From assembly GCF_022581195.2 (NCBI RefSeq), contig NC_061474.1:7812001-7876000 (forward strand): a stretch of DNA of 64,000 nucleotides, written 5' to 3'. The stretch comes from Helicoverpa zea. Lineage: Eukaryota; Arthropoda; Insecta; Lepidoptera; Noctuidae. The position numbers and the translations under genes are program-made. Shown here piece by piece: positions 10,311-21,639 of the stretch. Every line of letters starts with the position of its first letter. The first letter of the stretch is position 1. The notes beneath the pieces are model-generated. The model saw only the letters and a list, made by a program, of their open reading frames with translations. It ran no database searches and had not been told where the DNA came from.

Positions 10311-12276
10311 GCCAGTGTCCAGTGATGTATTCATGTTCGTAACAGTTCACCTGTTGAACTATGACCTGACAATGCAGGGAGGAATTGAGTAAAAAGTACT
10401 TGATAATAAATGGGAATTTAAGCTTCTGTTTCAATTGTTTAAACAACTTTCGAGTATTGTCTATAGTCGTATAAAATGTGTCTCAGATGTGTTTATTGCA
10501 TCCAGCACCTCTCTAACAACGTTTTCACACCAGCGTATTTTCCGATCAGTTTACGCACGACACACTTCGAGCGATATAAAATCTGTCGTGCGGTTTCACG
10601 TCTCATCGTCGCTTTACACTGCCCCCGGAAAATCCGCTAATGTAGAAATGCTGTAAAATGCTACTTACATCTAATTTCAACAAAACTCAATGTCAGATTA
10701 AGGGAGTCATACAGAGAAAGAACCTTATTTTAATTTTCGCAGGTTTTCACAAAAAAACTATTCTGATTTGTTATCTTGGGGAATTCCGCAGGGACGTAGG
10801 AGTGAGTTCTCTAAATAGAACCAACATATTCTTCAAATTCACGACTGGGCAACTCTTGATTACTTTTCTCCTAAAATAAATCCCACGCTACGGCACTGAC
10901 AAGGTGCAACACAAATTCTTATTGCTCAGTTTACTATATATTAAATTGACCTTTTACCTATCTAAAGTTAGTAAAATATTTTATCATAGTAATGTACAGA
11001 AATAGAATGTATAGACAAGTTCAGGTCAGATCAGTTTTCACACATAAACTCCATCTATGTTCTTGAATATCATCTAACCTAGCCTTTTTCCAACAATTGT
11101 TTAGTCTGCTTGTTAGGAATACGTCTCTGGCTTATATACAAAGCCGAGCTACACGGAACAAACTAGGCAATTTTTCTGTCAAACAAAAAACGTCTCGTTT
11201 TCTGGTAGGTACTGACTTACGGCAGTGATTTCACCCGCGTACCATGGGGACTATTTCATGATACAGAGTAGCGTACAGTCCTTCTCCATGAATAGATTAT
11301 CTAACACTGAAATAAATCAAATCAAACCTATAGTTCCAAAGACTATTAATATTAGTCTGACCTAGAATCAAAGTCACACATTTGTCCTTGAAAGATATGT
11401 GCTTTAACCACTAGGCTACCACGACTTTCACTAGGACACCACGAAATAATGCTATCAAGACCACATTAAATATTCTAAAACTATAAAACATAATATAACA
11501 CAGATACTATTAATCAAGTAGGTAAAGCAGAAATAAATGCAGCAGTCAACCTGACTAGTGCGTAAAATAAAGTACACAAATGAACTATCGCTAGCACAGA
11601 TTTTTTACTCTGTGAACTACAAGTCCATTGTTCACGGCTGTACCATGGTAACTATGTTGTTATGTTATGTTGCTATTAAAGTTGTTACATGAAATGCTGA
11701 CGCATGGATTTTATATGCGTAAAGTGATGAATGAGTTTCAATTACAAAGTTTTATGTGGTTAACAGCTGTTCCCAGCGATTTCACCTACATTCAGAGAAA
11801 ACTGCTTTTCACGGGTAAAAAGGAAACCTTAAACCTATATACTTTTTCAAAGTCTCTAGACCCTAGAGCCTAAGAAAGGATATTCTAGACAACCTAGACT
11901 ATCTGTGTACCTTATATCGGTTCAGTATTAATTGCGTGAAAGCAGGACAGACAGACAGACAGACAGACATTCGCATTTATTATATTAGGAAGGATAATCC
12001 TTGCAGCTTTACTACATAATAGTAAAATACTTTTCAAGAAATTATGATCCATTTAACACATTCCTACATCTGTTCTCTGTAGTGGTATTTATTTACAAAG
12101 CGTCTTCTATACTGGAACAAAGTCTAATCTTCACATGCTCCCAACTTTCTCTAGCAACAAAGCTATTACAAATGCAAATAAAAGGCTCTTGAAACTTACA
12201 GCACTTTAAGTTATAGCCTGAAATCTAGCAAAGCAATAACAATGGAATTAAAAATTGCTTGCCTACCGGAGCTATT
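10311..12276. other. Gene-free interval with repeat scraps
   Basis: Holds a decayed SINE head in reverse (about 11345-11440), a GACA microsatellite (11947-11970) and a short family 1 scrap near 11085. The 73-codon frames at 10435 and 10658 show no domain and no splice context, so they are not called. Confidence 0.45.
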
Positions 12277-12323
12277 GCACAAGCTAACTTATAACCATCT
12301 AATGGTTATAAGTTAGCTTGTGC
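12277..12323. repeat. Perfect 22-bp hairpin, 3-nt loop
   Basis: 'gcacaagctaacttataacc' plus 'at' at 12277-12298 is exactly reversed at 12302-12323, around the loop 'cta'. It stands alone and is not flanked by a larger inverted structure. Confidence 0.9.
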
Positions 12324-15300
12324 GAGATAGGAACATTGCATGGAATATTATTTCCTTAGTCTAGAATTGGGAATTCATTGGGAAGACATGTAAGCATTGT
12401 AAATAGGAACATATATATTTTAAGGCATGGAAAAACAGTTTAATTATGTACTTACGTATACAAACAGACAGACAGAGTTACTTTCGCATTTATAACATTA
12501 GTAGGGATTAAAAACACATCTTATATTATGTGACTACCCATTTCCTGATTTAACTAACTTATGCAGCTGAGTCGGTACCAGGGTTATACATGGAACGACT
12601 GCCTATTTGACCTCCTTAACCCATTTACTTGGTAGCACTCAAACCCTTAGAAGCTTTAAAACAAACTCTCGGATAACACAGTAATCTTAAAAGACCTCAC
12701 ATGGTACTTTACACAGAATTAAAGTATAAAGTTGTAAGTAGGAATAAGTATGTGAGTGTTTGTGATCTCCTAGAAATGCCAATTTAAGTAATGCGCTTAA
12801 CGTTTCGACATCTGTGACTTTGACACTCAGCACTTTTGAATATTCTCGTATTTTCATATAGGTCTTTAGATTAGATACTAATGTGTGATAAAATGATTCA
12901 AATTTTGTGAGACAAAATTACTTCTCTACTGCATGAACTCCGGTTCTTATACAAATATGTAGTACCTATGCAAGTATAAACTAATATTATAAAACTGAAG
13001 AGTTTCGTTTGTCTGTTAGATCGAACGGATCAGCAGTCATTTTCAAAAAATATTTCAGTTTTAGATAGCCCATTTATCGAGGAAGACTACAGGCTACTTT
13101 TTACCCGGGAGCACAAACTATTTCCAACGGTGTGTGAGTGAATTACATAAATGAATAAATAAGCAAAGATATTGCTTAATAAAAGTAAATAGGTGTCGAC
13201 AGACATAATAAAATTCCTCTAAACAAGATGTTAATTACCGCATCAAAATAATCTTCCTGAAATAAATCAGTCGATAACGTTTGATACACCATAAATTCCA
13301 TTTTAATTAAAACTCGAGAACAAATTAAACATACCTACTGAAGAATATTTAGGAAATTCCGTCATCAGTTCAATGGAGATTTCGTACACAACTCTTTGAG
13401 AGTTTAACGATCATGTTTAACTTGTAACTTCAAGTTAACTCTGTTTAACGTCAAAATTAATCGAAGTAACTCAAGTTGTCTGATACTTGAAATTATATAC
13501 TTCTGGGTAAAAGAATATAAACCCAGAACTGACTAACAGAATCATTGCCCTACTAAACATTTTTATAGAAAGAAGAAATCACAAAAAAAACCAGGTCTTT
13601 TGATGGTCGGAATATAAATCAAATTTTATAGGTAAATAGCTGTTTTCCTAAGGTTTCGGCGGCGTTCAGGGACAACTTCTTCCCATACCCGGACAAAATA
13701 TAGCCTATTTTACTCGGGATTAGTTTAGCTCCCTAACAGAGAAAGAATTTTTCATATCTATTTAGTAGTTTTGGACCAACAAACAATATAAGACATCAAC
13801 AAGATTTCAAAACTAAAACATACATATAACCAGAGAAGTGTGAATAAATTATAATAAGCTTCTTTTTAAGTAGGTACACATAATTTACCACTACACTATC
13901 TTGATGAAAAAACGACCTAGCTGAAATAAATGACATTAGGTACCCCAGGGCAATCTTACATGCCAATGTGAGAAGCCAATTTACTAACATCTATAAATAA
14001 ATACACTCAGTGCAACGAACTTTCAGATATCGACTCATATGAACATTAATATCAAAAAGCGTTAATGTCTGAGTGAATTTTTGCTATACCTACTTATTTT
14101 GGAGTGCAGTGTAATTTAGGTATACGAAAAGAAAAACAACTGAATTGAAAAATTGAGATCATTCGTTTCAGAGCTAATGTAAGCTGCAATAGAAACTTCT
14201 CGTAGCTAGCTACTAACAATATATTTTTTACTTTTGTACATAACTAGCTCGCTCCAACGTTTTTACTTATTATAGGTTTATTTAAAAAATCATTCTGCCA
14301 GAAAACAATTGACTTCTCAATCGGAGCAACAATTTGACAATAAAACGTAATAAACAAACAGTTTATTTTTACAGATTTGTGATGTCTCTATTTCTGCACT
14401 TTATTTACCAGATCGTCCGGTTTTTCCCTATGGGATATGGAACCCTTCAACATAACAATTCTTGGCATTCATGTAAAAGAGGCACAATATTTCCTCTTTT
14501 CACTAGATTTAACATTAAAACATTAACGGGAAAGTTCTAGAGCTGCAGACTGCCGCCTCCTATGCAGATTGTGTTCCAACTAGCACCGACCTGGATTACA
14601 GCCCAGTGGGGAAACTCATGTATATGAGGTGGTAAACTTATATTATGGGATATTAACACGTTGTTGAAAAACAAACTTACTGATAGCATTTATAAAGAAA
14701 ATCACACTTACAATATTATACATATGGGATATGTTTATGTTCGTTACTCTTTCTCACAAGAAGAGCCTGAGAGAGGACATGGGTAACTTCATCTTGTTGT
14801 GGGAAATAGTTGCCACCGGTCGCAGGTGCAACCGAAAGGCAAGCTAGGATAGTTACTCAGGTATGGTACTTATAACTACTCCAATCTGGATGCGAGTGAA
14901 ACCGCGTGGAACAACTAGTATATTTCCTCATTCTGATAATTCAAATAACTTTTACAGTTTCTTTTTTGTTTCAACTTTCTTTCAGCACAATAGATTTGGA
15001 ACAAAGTTGTAACAGTCAAACAAAAAGTTTCTCATTGAATAAAATATTCAGTTAATAAATTACGACGTAAATCCGGCTTACACTATATACCTATAAACCT
15101 ACAAAATAATTAATAAAGAAATCTGGTGGACATATTATTCAATTGAAACAAAAAATCCTTCATCGTGTCCCTTCCTGCAAATTATACCTTTATCAGAATT
15201 TATTCAGATGGATTGGTTTTTAGGATTCCTTAGTCTGAATGTGAAAACCATCTAAAGATAAAGGTATGTATGTATGTCGAATCTACTGAAGACCGCCATC

Positions 15301-15775
15301 TCCCGTCATGTAACTTTACAGCTCTGAAGTTGTTTACTAGAGACTGTGGAACAGTCAAAATACGTGAACATTTCGTCTATACTTATGTATGATTTCGTAC
15401 AAAATACACATTTAGCCGGTAGCACACAGACTGAGATCTTTGATTGAAATCAAGATTTCTTTAAGAAGAATACAACTATCGGCCGAAGTTTTAGCCTGCA
15501 GTGTGTAAATTAATTTGCATGCGAGACTTAGAGAGCTTATAACATTTTTTTAATTGAGAGGGAAAGCTCGAAGTATTTTAACAAAGCCTAAACAACATTA
15601 ATAAAAAATCCACTTCTGTTTGTGTACGTTTGTTTCGGGAAATAATTAATGGATCGCTTTTGAACTTTCTAGAACTTTTAATCCCGAAATTCTCTCGGGA
15701 ACAAATAGGTAGGTACATACATATACCCATAGAAATCTATCTTATTTATTTATTATGGGAAACCAACAGCTATAC
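12324..15775. other. Gene-free interval with decayed repeats
   Basis: Includes a family 1 scrap (12550-12640) and Helitron-like fragments at about 12975-13140 and 13630-13790. All open frames are short and featureless. Confidence 0.45.
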
Positions 15776-15945
15776 AATAGTGCTGGAGTGGAGACCACGG
15801 TCTAGCAAGCACAGCGTAGGACGTCCACCAACAAGGTGGACAGACGATGTTATAAAGGTCGCCTCCAACAGGTATCTATGAAGATCAAAGGGGGAGGCCT
15901 ATGTTCAGCAGTGGACGTCCTATGGTTGAGAGGATGATGATGATG
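15776..15945 (+). mobile_element. RTE-like 3'-end fragment
   Basis: Nearly matches the 3' tail of the element at 1744-2775: 'gtgctggagtggagaccacg', 'ggacgtccaccaac', 'agatcaaagggggaggcc'. A block around the 'cgccggaagacgctgg' segment is missing. It ends in a GATGAT run and is flanked by a possible 'atacaa' duplication. It is a 5'-truncated, dead copy. Confidence 0.75.
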
Positions 15946-17433
15946 ATACAAAAATAAGGACAAAAGCTAATTACAGGTTTTCACGGATAGAGATAGAGTA
16001 AGTACCTAATACACTTATGCCTGTGTAATCACCTGATCTTACAAAAAATATAGCAAAAGGTTTGTATTATCAAAAGAAGTTTTCATATCTAAGTAGCTTC
16101 CACCCGCGGTTTCACCTGCATTCCATGGGCAGTATCTACTACACGCATCGGGACAAACTATAGCCTATATTACTCGGAAAAAGTGTAGCTTTCCAACAGT
16201 GACAGACTTTTTCAAAACAGTTCAGTAGTTTCGGAGCCTGACAAACAAACAAACAAAAAAATATGTATTATATCAGTGTAGATTTACTGTAGAAAATCTT
16301 GAGTTTATCAGGTAGTAAATCAAGTAAAAGTAAGTGACTAATCTTGTAAAACGGGGTAAACAAAGCAGGCGTTAATTACTGAACATAAAACACTTTTAAT
16401 GAATGTACTTTGAATTAAGAAAGCATAATCCCCCTTTTTGCTTGCAGTAAATTATTAAGCGCATTAAAATGATGTATTTAGTTTAATTTCATTGTAAAAT
16501 TTTAAGTGTTAATGAGAGATTCTTAGCAGGTAATTTTTTTGTGGTTTTCTGAAGACATTTTACATTTTTCACATGGGACATAACATATTGTGGTAACATA
16601 CCTTTTAAGTACACGCGGATTACACGCGAAAGGAACTGCTTCCTGCAATCGGGTAAAAAGCAGCCAACCTAAAATATACCAAAAAGTAGATTCAGTAATT
16701 TTGGCGTAAAAGGTAGACCAGCAAGTATATACAAGTATATATAATACAAGTAACTTTTGCATGTAATTAGATAAACATGCGTACATGAGTATTTATTATA
16801 AGATGATTTCTAGCAACTACTGGTTAAAATTTTAAATCGACTATTTATAGCCATAAATTCTTATGTCACGGAACCCGCATTTTAAATAAAGCCTCGCTCT
16901 TACCCGTTTATTTTCACATTCATGCCAGTTCTGTTTATTTTTAATTTATTTTGTCCTTCCAACCGTGGTAAAAATAAAATTCATTACGTTGTATTGAGTT
17001 AGGACACTGGCCAGACTTGAAAAAAAGGTTTTCATTTCAAATAAATATTGTGTGGCAATGTTGTGGATGAAAAATCTTGTGTAAACAGCAGTCAAATATC
17101 TCTGGTTTTCACAGAAAATTATGGTGATCAATATTATTAATACTTTATACGTAGTAAAGGTTAGAGTTAAATGTTTTGCTTCACGTTTGGCAGGCAAATG
17201 TATTCCGATATAATCAAATTGTGTAATTATCTGATTACCAAAGGTATTTTAAATTTGAAGATCGTGTATAACTAGTGAAGTAGGTACCTATAAATAGAAC
17301 TTTCTTATAAAAAGCTTTTACTTCGGTGTATACATTCCCTAAATATTTTTTACGTACAGAAGCCTAACACCTAAGTGATTTCAGGAAAATTAACACTACC
17401 TCAAATTACTTTCAGTGTTTTCCTAAACATTAT
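15946..17433. other. Gene-free interval
   Basis: Contains a reversed Helitron-like fragment (about 16105-16262: 'cacccgcggtttcacctgc' ... 'gacaaacaaacaaac'). No gene seen. Confidence 0.45.
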
Positions 17434-17578
17434 GGGCCTTACTACAAAAACCTTAAACCCTGTTTTACGCTTGTCTAATAAAATTTTGGCTGCAAAATGA
17501 ACCATATGTCAACGTTAGAATTTGACATTTTTTTAGACAAGGCATAAACTGACGTTTAAAAGTTTTTGTGGTAAGACG
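17434..17578. mobile_element. Small TIR MITE (~145 bp)
   Basis: Starts 'gggccttactacaaaaacc' and ends 'agtttttgtggtaagac', imperfect terminal inversions of about 17 bp. A related terminus, 'tttttgtagtaaggcc', stands at about 36418-36434. Confidence 0.6.
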
Positions 17579-17999
17579 GTATATTTATAAGAACCTTAAA
17601 TGTATTTTGTTCTCTGTTCTATTTATTCTATATTCTCTAGAGAACAAACATTTCCATCCAGTCTGTACTTACAGAGATGAAATTCAAGCTGTCCCAATTT
17701 CAGTCACTGATGTTCAGAAAACCGTGAAATTATCTAGTCTTGTTTTGAGGCTAAAAGTGAACTTACATTTAGAGGCCCTGCAAACTGCAGATTAAAGAGT
17801 CGGCCGATAGTTAGATGTTTGATTGACAGTTTATTTTGAAGGTCATCGTGAATATCATTAAACTTTTTAAGCCCAAATTCACAGACAATATAGACCTTTG
17901 ATGATAGACCATTACTATGGAGTTTCTTGCCCGTTCTTCTTCATAGGAAGCTACTTTTGGAATGGGCAACTAGATTCAACCTTAGAACCTTACCTGACT

Positions 18000-19136
18000 T
18001 CGCACCAGGAGGCAGCCGACATAATGGCGCGCGGGGTTGCGATAGTCGTTGAGAGGATCCAGCTGCTGGGACTGGAGGTGGCATTGCACAAGTCCGAGGC
18101 CATGTGCTTTCATGGGCTTCGGAACGCGCCACCTTCAGGTTCCCAAGTTACGGTGGGAGGGGTTACCATCGGCGTCGAGAGGGCGATGAAGTACCTAGGA
18201 CTCGTCCTCGACGGCCGGTGGAACTTCGTCGAACATTTCCGACGTTTGGGCCCCAAACTGGAGAAGACAGGTGCTGCCTTCAAGCGGCTCCTGCCCAACC
18301 TGGGAGGCCCAAACACCCCCTGCCGTAAACTCTACGCGGGAGTCTTGCGGTCCATGGCCCTTTACGGGGCCCCGGTATGGGCACGTTCAGTACGGCCGCG
18401 AGCTGTACACTACCTGAACGTGCCCCAAAGGGTGATAGCCATTAGGCTAATCCGGGGGTACCGCACGATCTCCCGCGAAGCAGCTGGCCTACTAGCCGGA
18501 CTACCACCGTGGGATCTGGAGGCGAGAGTCTTCTTGCGCCTGTACGACTGGCGCGAGGAGGCTCAGCGACGGGGGGAAACCCCGTTGCCGCGACAAGTTG
18601 TCGCGCAGCGGGCAGAGCTCCGGCGGGATATCATGGTGGCCTGGAGGGAGCGACTGTCGCAACCCAGTGCAGGGCACGCCACCATAGTGGCGGTAAGTCC
18701 CGTCTTTGAGGAGTGGCTCGGGAGGAGTCACGGCGCCCTCACGTACCGCATGACGCAGGTCCTCACCGGACACGGTTGTTTCGGGAGGTACCTGCATCGA
18801 ATCGGTCGTGAGGAGGCGCCCGGGTGTCACCACTGTGCGGATAGCCCCGAGGACACGGTGGACCACACAGTCCAGGAGTGCCCTGCGTGGGAAGGGCACC
18901 GCCGGGTCCTCGTCGAGGCTTTAGGCGGCGGCGACCTCTCGCGTCCGGCCCTGGTTCAAGCCATGGTCCGGGGCGAGAGGGAATGGGATGCCGTCGCCTC
19001 CTTCTGCGAAGCAGTCATGCTCGAGAAGGAGGCGGCGGAACGTCAGAGAGTTCGCACCTCTCATCCCGGTCGCCGCGCTGGAGCAGGTAGACACCACGGG
19101 CGCCGGGTGTCGCGAGACGACTCCCGGCCACCGTAG
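18000..19136 (+). CDS. Reverse transcriptase C-terminal part (R1-like), partial
   Basis: About 378 codons stay open after the truncation point; the open frame also runs 5' into host flank from 17898, which is fortuitous. The segment covers the post-palm part of the reverse transcriptase: ERIQLLGLEVALHKSEAM, then MKYLGLVLDGRWNF (thumb-side motif), then YGAPVWA. It ends with a zinc-knuckle-like C-x2-C-x8-H-x4-C, CHHCADSPEDTVDHTVQEC, normal for R1, I and Jockey proteins. The catalytic YADD region and the endonuclease are missing, so it cannot mobilise itself. The frame is unbroken, which suggests a fairly young insertion. Confidence 0.88.
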   Translation, partial: SHQEAADIMARGVAIVVERIQLLGLEVALHKSEAMCFHGLRNAPPSGSQVTVGGVTIGVERAMKYLGLVLDGRWNFVEHFRRLGPKLEKTGAAFKRLLPNLGGPNTPCRKLYAGVLRSMALYGAPVWARSVRPRAVHYLNVPQRVIAIRLIRGYRTISREAAGLLAGLPPWDLEARVFLRLYDWREEAQRRGETPLPRQVVAQRAELRRDIMVAWRERLSQPSAGHATIVAVSPVFEEWLGRSHGALTYRMTQVLTGHGCFGRYLHRIGREEAPGCHHCADSPEDTVDHTVQECPAWEGHRRVLVEALGGGDLSRPALVQAMVRGEREWDAVASFCEAVMLEKEAAERQRVRTSHPGRRAGAGRHHGRRVSRDDSRPP

Positions 19137-19455
19137 GCGTGGGTCTGTGGGCGGTGAGTTCGGGTGGCTCATCGCTCATGTCTGCTTTTAGACAACAGAC
19201 CCGTGTCGGCGGCGCGCGTTGTTCCACGCGCTCCTCAAAGAGATGTCAGCAACCCCAGCGGGGCCCAGCAGGGCCAAGGCCTGCCGGGGCTGCGGGTTGT
19301 TCGAAAGAGGTACCGCGGCCCTAGCACATAAGAAGGCCTACGACGGAACACGACGGCTTTTAGTCAGTAAGAGTCTGACACTCCCTCACCGCTGCTAACC
19401 CACAGCGGGAGGGGTCATTTGATGATTTTTTACGTCGTTAAAAAAAAAAAAAAAA
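18000..19455 (+). mobile_element. 5'-truncated R1-like non-LTR retrotransposon with TSD
   Basis: The insertion is bounded by AGAACCTTACCTGACT at 17984-17999 and 19456-19471, a 16-bp target-site duplication. It starts inside the reverse transcriptase and ends in a run of about 16 A. It is much richer in G+C than its surroundings. Related 3' ends occur at 21090-21195 (reverse), 41549-41751 and, in a diverged form, 33945-34135 (reverse). The truncation and tail are typical of target-primed reverse transcription. R1-type assignment is from the protein; which R1 family was not determined. Confidence 0.92.
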
Positions 19456-19654
19456 AGAACCTTACCTGACTAGGAATTTTCACGTTCAATTTTCAAAGCA
19501 AATAGTGTTTAAATAAATGCTCTGGTGCAGGCTGGATACCTGATAGTTGTAATGTACGCACTACCATTCATCTCCATGCTGATTTAGCCCAATCAGATTA
19601 TTTATTTTCCTACTAGAAGTTTGGAATGTGCGAGGGCCGAATATTCAAGAAATA

Positions 19655-19800
19655 CTAAAAGATAAAAAGTCATTTATTCAAAGTAGGCTGAAAATTAGCA
19701 ATTAACAAAAGACAGAACCCAAAACGCCCGCCCTTCACCACTTCCTATGTGTTTTTGCTGGGAAGAAGAAGTGGCGCAACAAAGTCCCCAGCAACTTCAT
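19655..19800 (+). repeat. Dispersed repeat, family 2 (copy a)
   Basis: Recognised by 'cctatgtgtttttgctggg' followed by 'agaagtggcgcaac'. Further copies lie at 20815-20985 (reverse), 47600-47712 and 62455-62550 (reverse). Probably the 3' end of an old LINE or SINE. Confidence 0.6.
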
Positions 19801-20189
19801 TAGATTTCACTAGGTGTTCCCGACGATTATATTTTTATTTCGAATGAATTTACTAAATGATTAGGTAACAAAAGACCAAAAATAGATTTCACGAAAATTC
19901 CAGCTGCATGCAAAAAAGTTTTCGTTTAACAGACCGATTACTAAGGCAGCTGTCGGTGGAATTGGCCCGAAATACATAGATCGATCAGCAGATCAAGTAG
20001 CTCCAATATTTATACCACGAACCACATCTCACGATACATTTAATACTAATTAAATTACCCTGTCTCCTGCTGCTTGTAAACCTCGAAGCTTAGAGCTGTA
20101 ACCAACCGGAGGCGTCATTGCTTTGCTAAAGGAACTAGAGCAATGCTTAGTACTCCTATATATGTCGTCACAGGCAAAAAGGTACTCGT

Positions 20190-20380
20190 GTATCGGAGAG
20201 CACGTAAATGTCGGTCCTGCGCCTGATCTCTCTCCGGTCGTGTCGGATTGCCATCCCATCGGGCTATGAGAGTGAAGGAATAGGGAGTGCACCTGTGTCT
20301 GGGTAAATGCTTGTGCACTATAATATGTCCTGCGCAGCTGGCTTATCTCCTTAAATGAGAACAGCCGCCGTGGCCGAAAT
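20190..20380 (+). mobile_element. 5'-truncated copy of the 8.9-kb SINE
   Basis: Matches the body of the SINE at 8926-9284 from 'tcggagagcacgtaaatgtc' onward with scattered changes. It lacks the tRNA-like head. Confidence 0.85.
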
Positions 20381-20493
20381 CTGCCGTGGACGCTATATCA
20401 CAGGCAAAATGGCAGTTCAATCAAACAGTAAGCTTATGAGTTTGAACGGTTTGAGCGTCAATTGTTTTATTAGCAGCTAGACGTGTGATTGAA

Positions 20494-20666
20494 TCTATAC
20501 TAATATTATAAAGCTGAAGAGTTTGTTTGTTTGTTTGTTTCTTTGAACGCGGTAATCTCAAGAACTACTGGACCGATTTGAAAAATTCTAGGCTATAGGC
20601 TACTTTTTATTCGGTTTCGTGACGTGGTTCCTACGGGATGCGGGTGAAACCGCTGACAGAAGCTAG
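20494..20666 (+). mobile_element. Mini-Helitron-like element, 173 bp
   Basis: Starts TCTATACTAATATTATAAAG and ends 'acagaagCTAG', sitting between a host A and T. TC...CTRR ends and A/T insertion without duplication are the Helitron rules. Fragments of the same family are scattered through the window. It has no coding capacity. Confidence 0.65.
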
Positions 20667-20814
20667 TGGAGTTATAAAGTCAAAGGACGTTAGTTTGTTT
20701 GATTGGACGGCTATTTTAACCAGTTGGCTTGTGCTTGCATATTGTCCTATACTGTAGTATACAAATTACATTGTATACATATATCAAACAATGTTTAGGG
20801 TTTTTCTAACCTAC

Positions 20815-20985
20815 AGACAGACAAGTGTTGCTGCGGAGTTTGTTGCGCCACTTCTTCCCAGCAAAAACACATAAGAAGTGGTGAAGATTGAGCGTTTTGG
20901 GGGCTGTCTTTTGTAAATTTCTGACGTTTAAAAAGTGCTGTCTTGCAGCCAAGTTTGAATAAACGATTTTTATTTTGATTTTTGA
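20815..20985 (-). repeat. Dispersed repeat, family 2 (copy b)
   Basis: The reverse complement matches the 19655-19800 family: 'gttgcgccacttcttccc' and 'agcaaaaacacataagaag' on the plus strand. Confidence 0.6.
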
Positions 20986-21089
20986 TTTTGTTCGTCAATT
21001 TTATGCTTCTGTTTTTAAGTGTTACGTGCGTAACGTTATGAGTATGACTGAAAATGCAGTGAGCTATCACTATTTCTTACGTTACCTAG

Positions 21090-21195
21090 GGCCCCCCCAC
21101 CATGTTCCTTCTGGAGCCCTTTATGTACGAGGGCAGCCATAACTCTTTCAAACAATCCGTTCCGGCAGACTTTGGCCCTGGCCCCACTGGGGTTA
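21090..21195 (-). mobile_element. R1-like 3'-UTR fragment, reversed
   Basis: The reverse complement carries 'ggccagggccaaagtctgcc' and 'gattgtttgaaagagttatgg'. These match the 3' part of the R1-like copy at 18000-19455 (about 19255-19345). Confidence 0.6.
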
Positions 21196-21639
21196 GATGT
21201 CAAATCAAATCGTTTATTTTGCAATGAATATGGGTACAAACTAAGATGGTAAAATTATACATAGGTCTCCTTGAGACATTACCTATAAATACTTGTGCTC
21301 ATATCGTCTCCAGTTCCTTAAATGCTCTTATCCTCGAAGTAACTGCGTCGCGGAGGAAAATAATCACATTATAACGAAACACACTCTGGAGACAGGCTTG
21401 CTCGAAATGTTAGGTTAACCACAGTGCACAATCCGTCTTAGTTAGCTTCCGAAAAAGATTCGGGTGTGAAATATAACTGGTTAGTACCAGTTATGTGGTA
21501 AAGAAAATGTCATGAACTATTCTTGTTTTGTTTAAAAATAGTAAGACGAAAATAAATAATTGAGAGTGTAGAGATAAAGTATTGACAGAGATAAAGCTTT
21601 TCCCAAGTTGTAAAAATGTGTGTACCACTTTTAGAGTAC

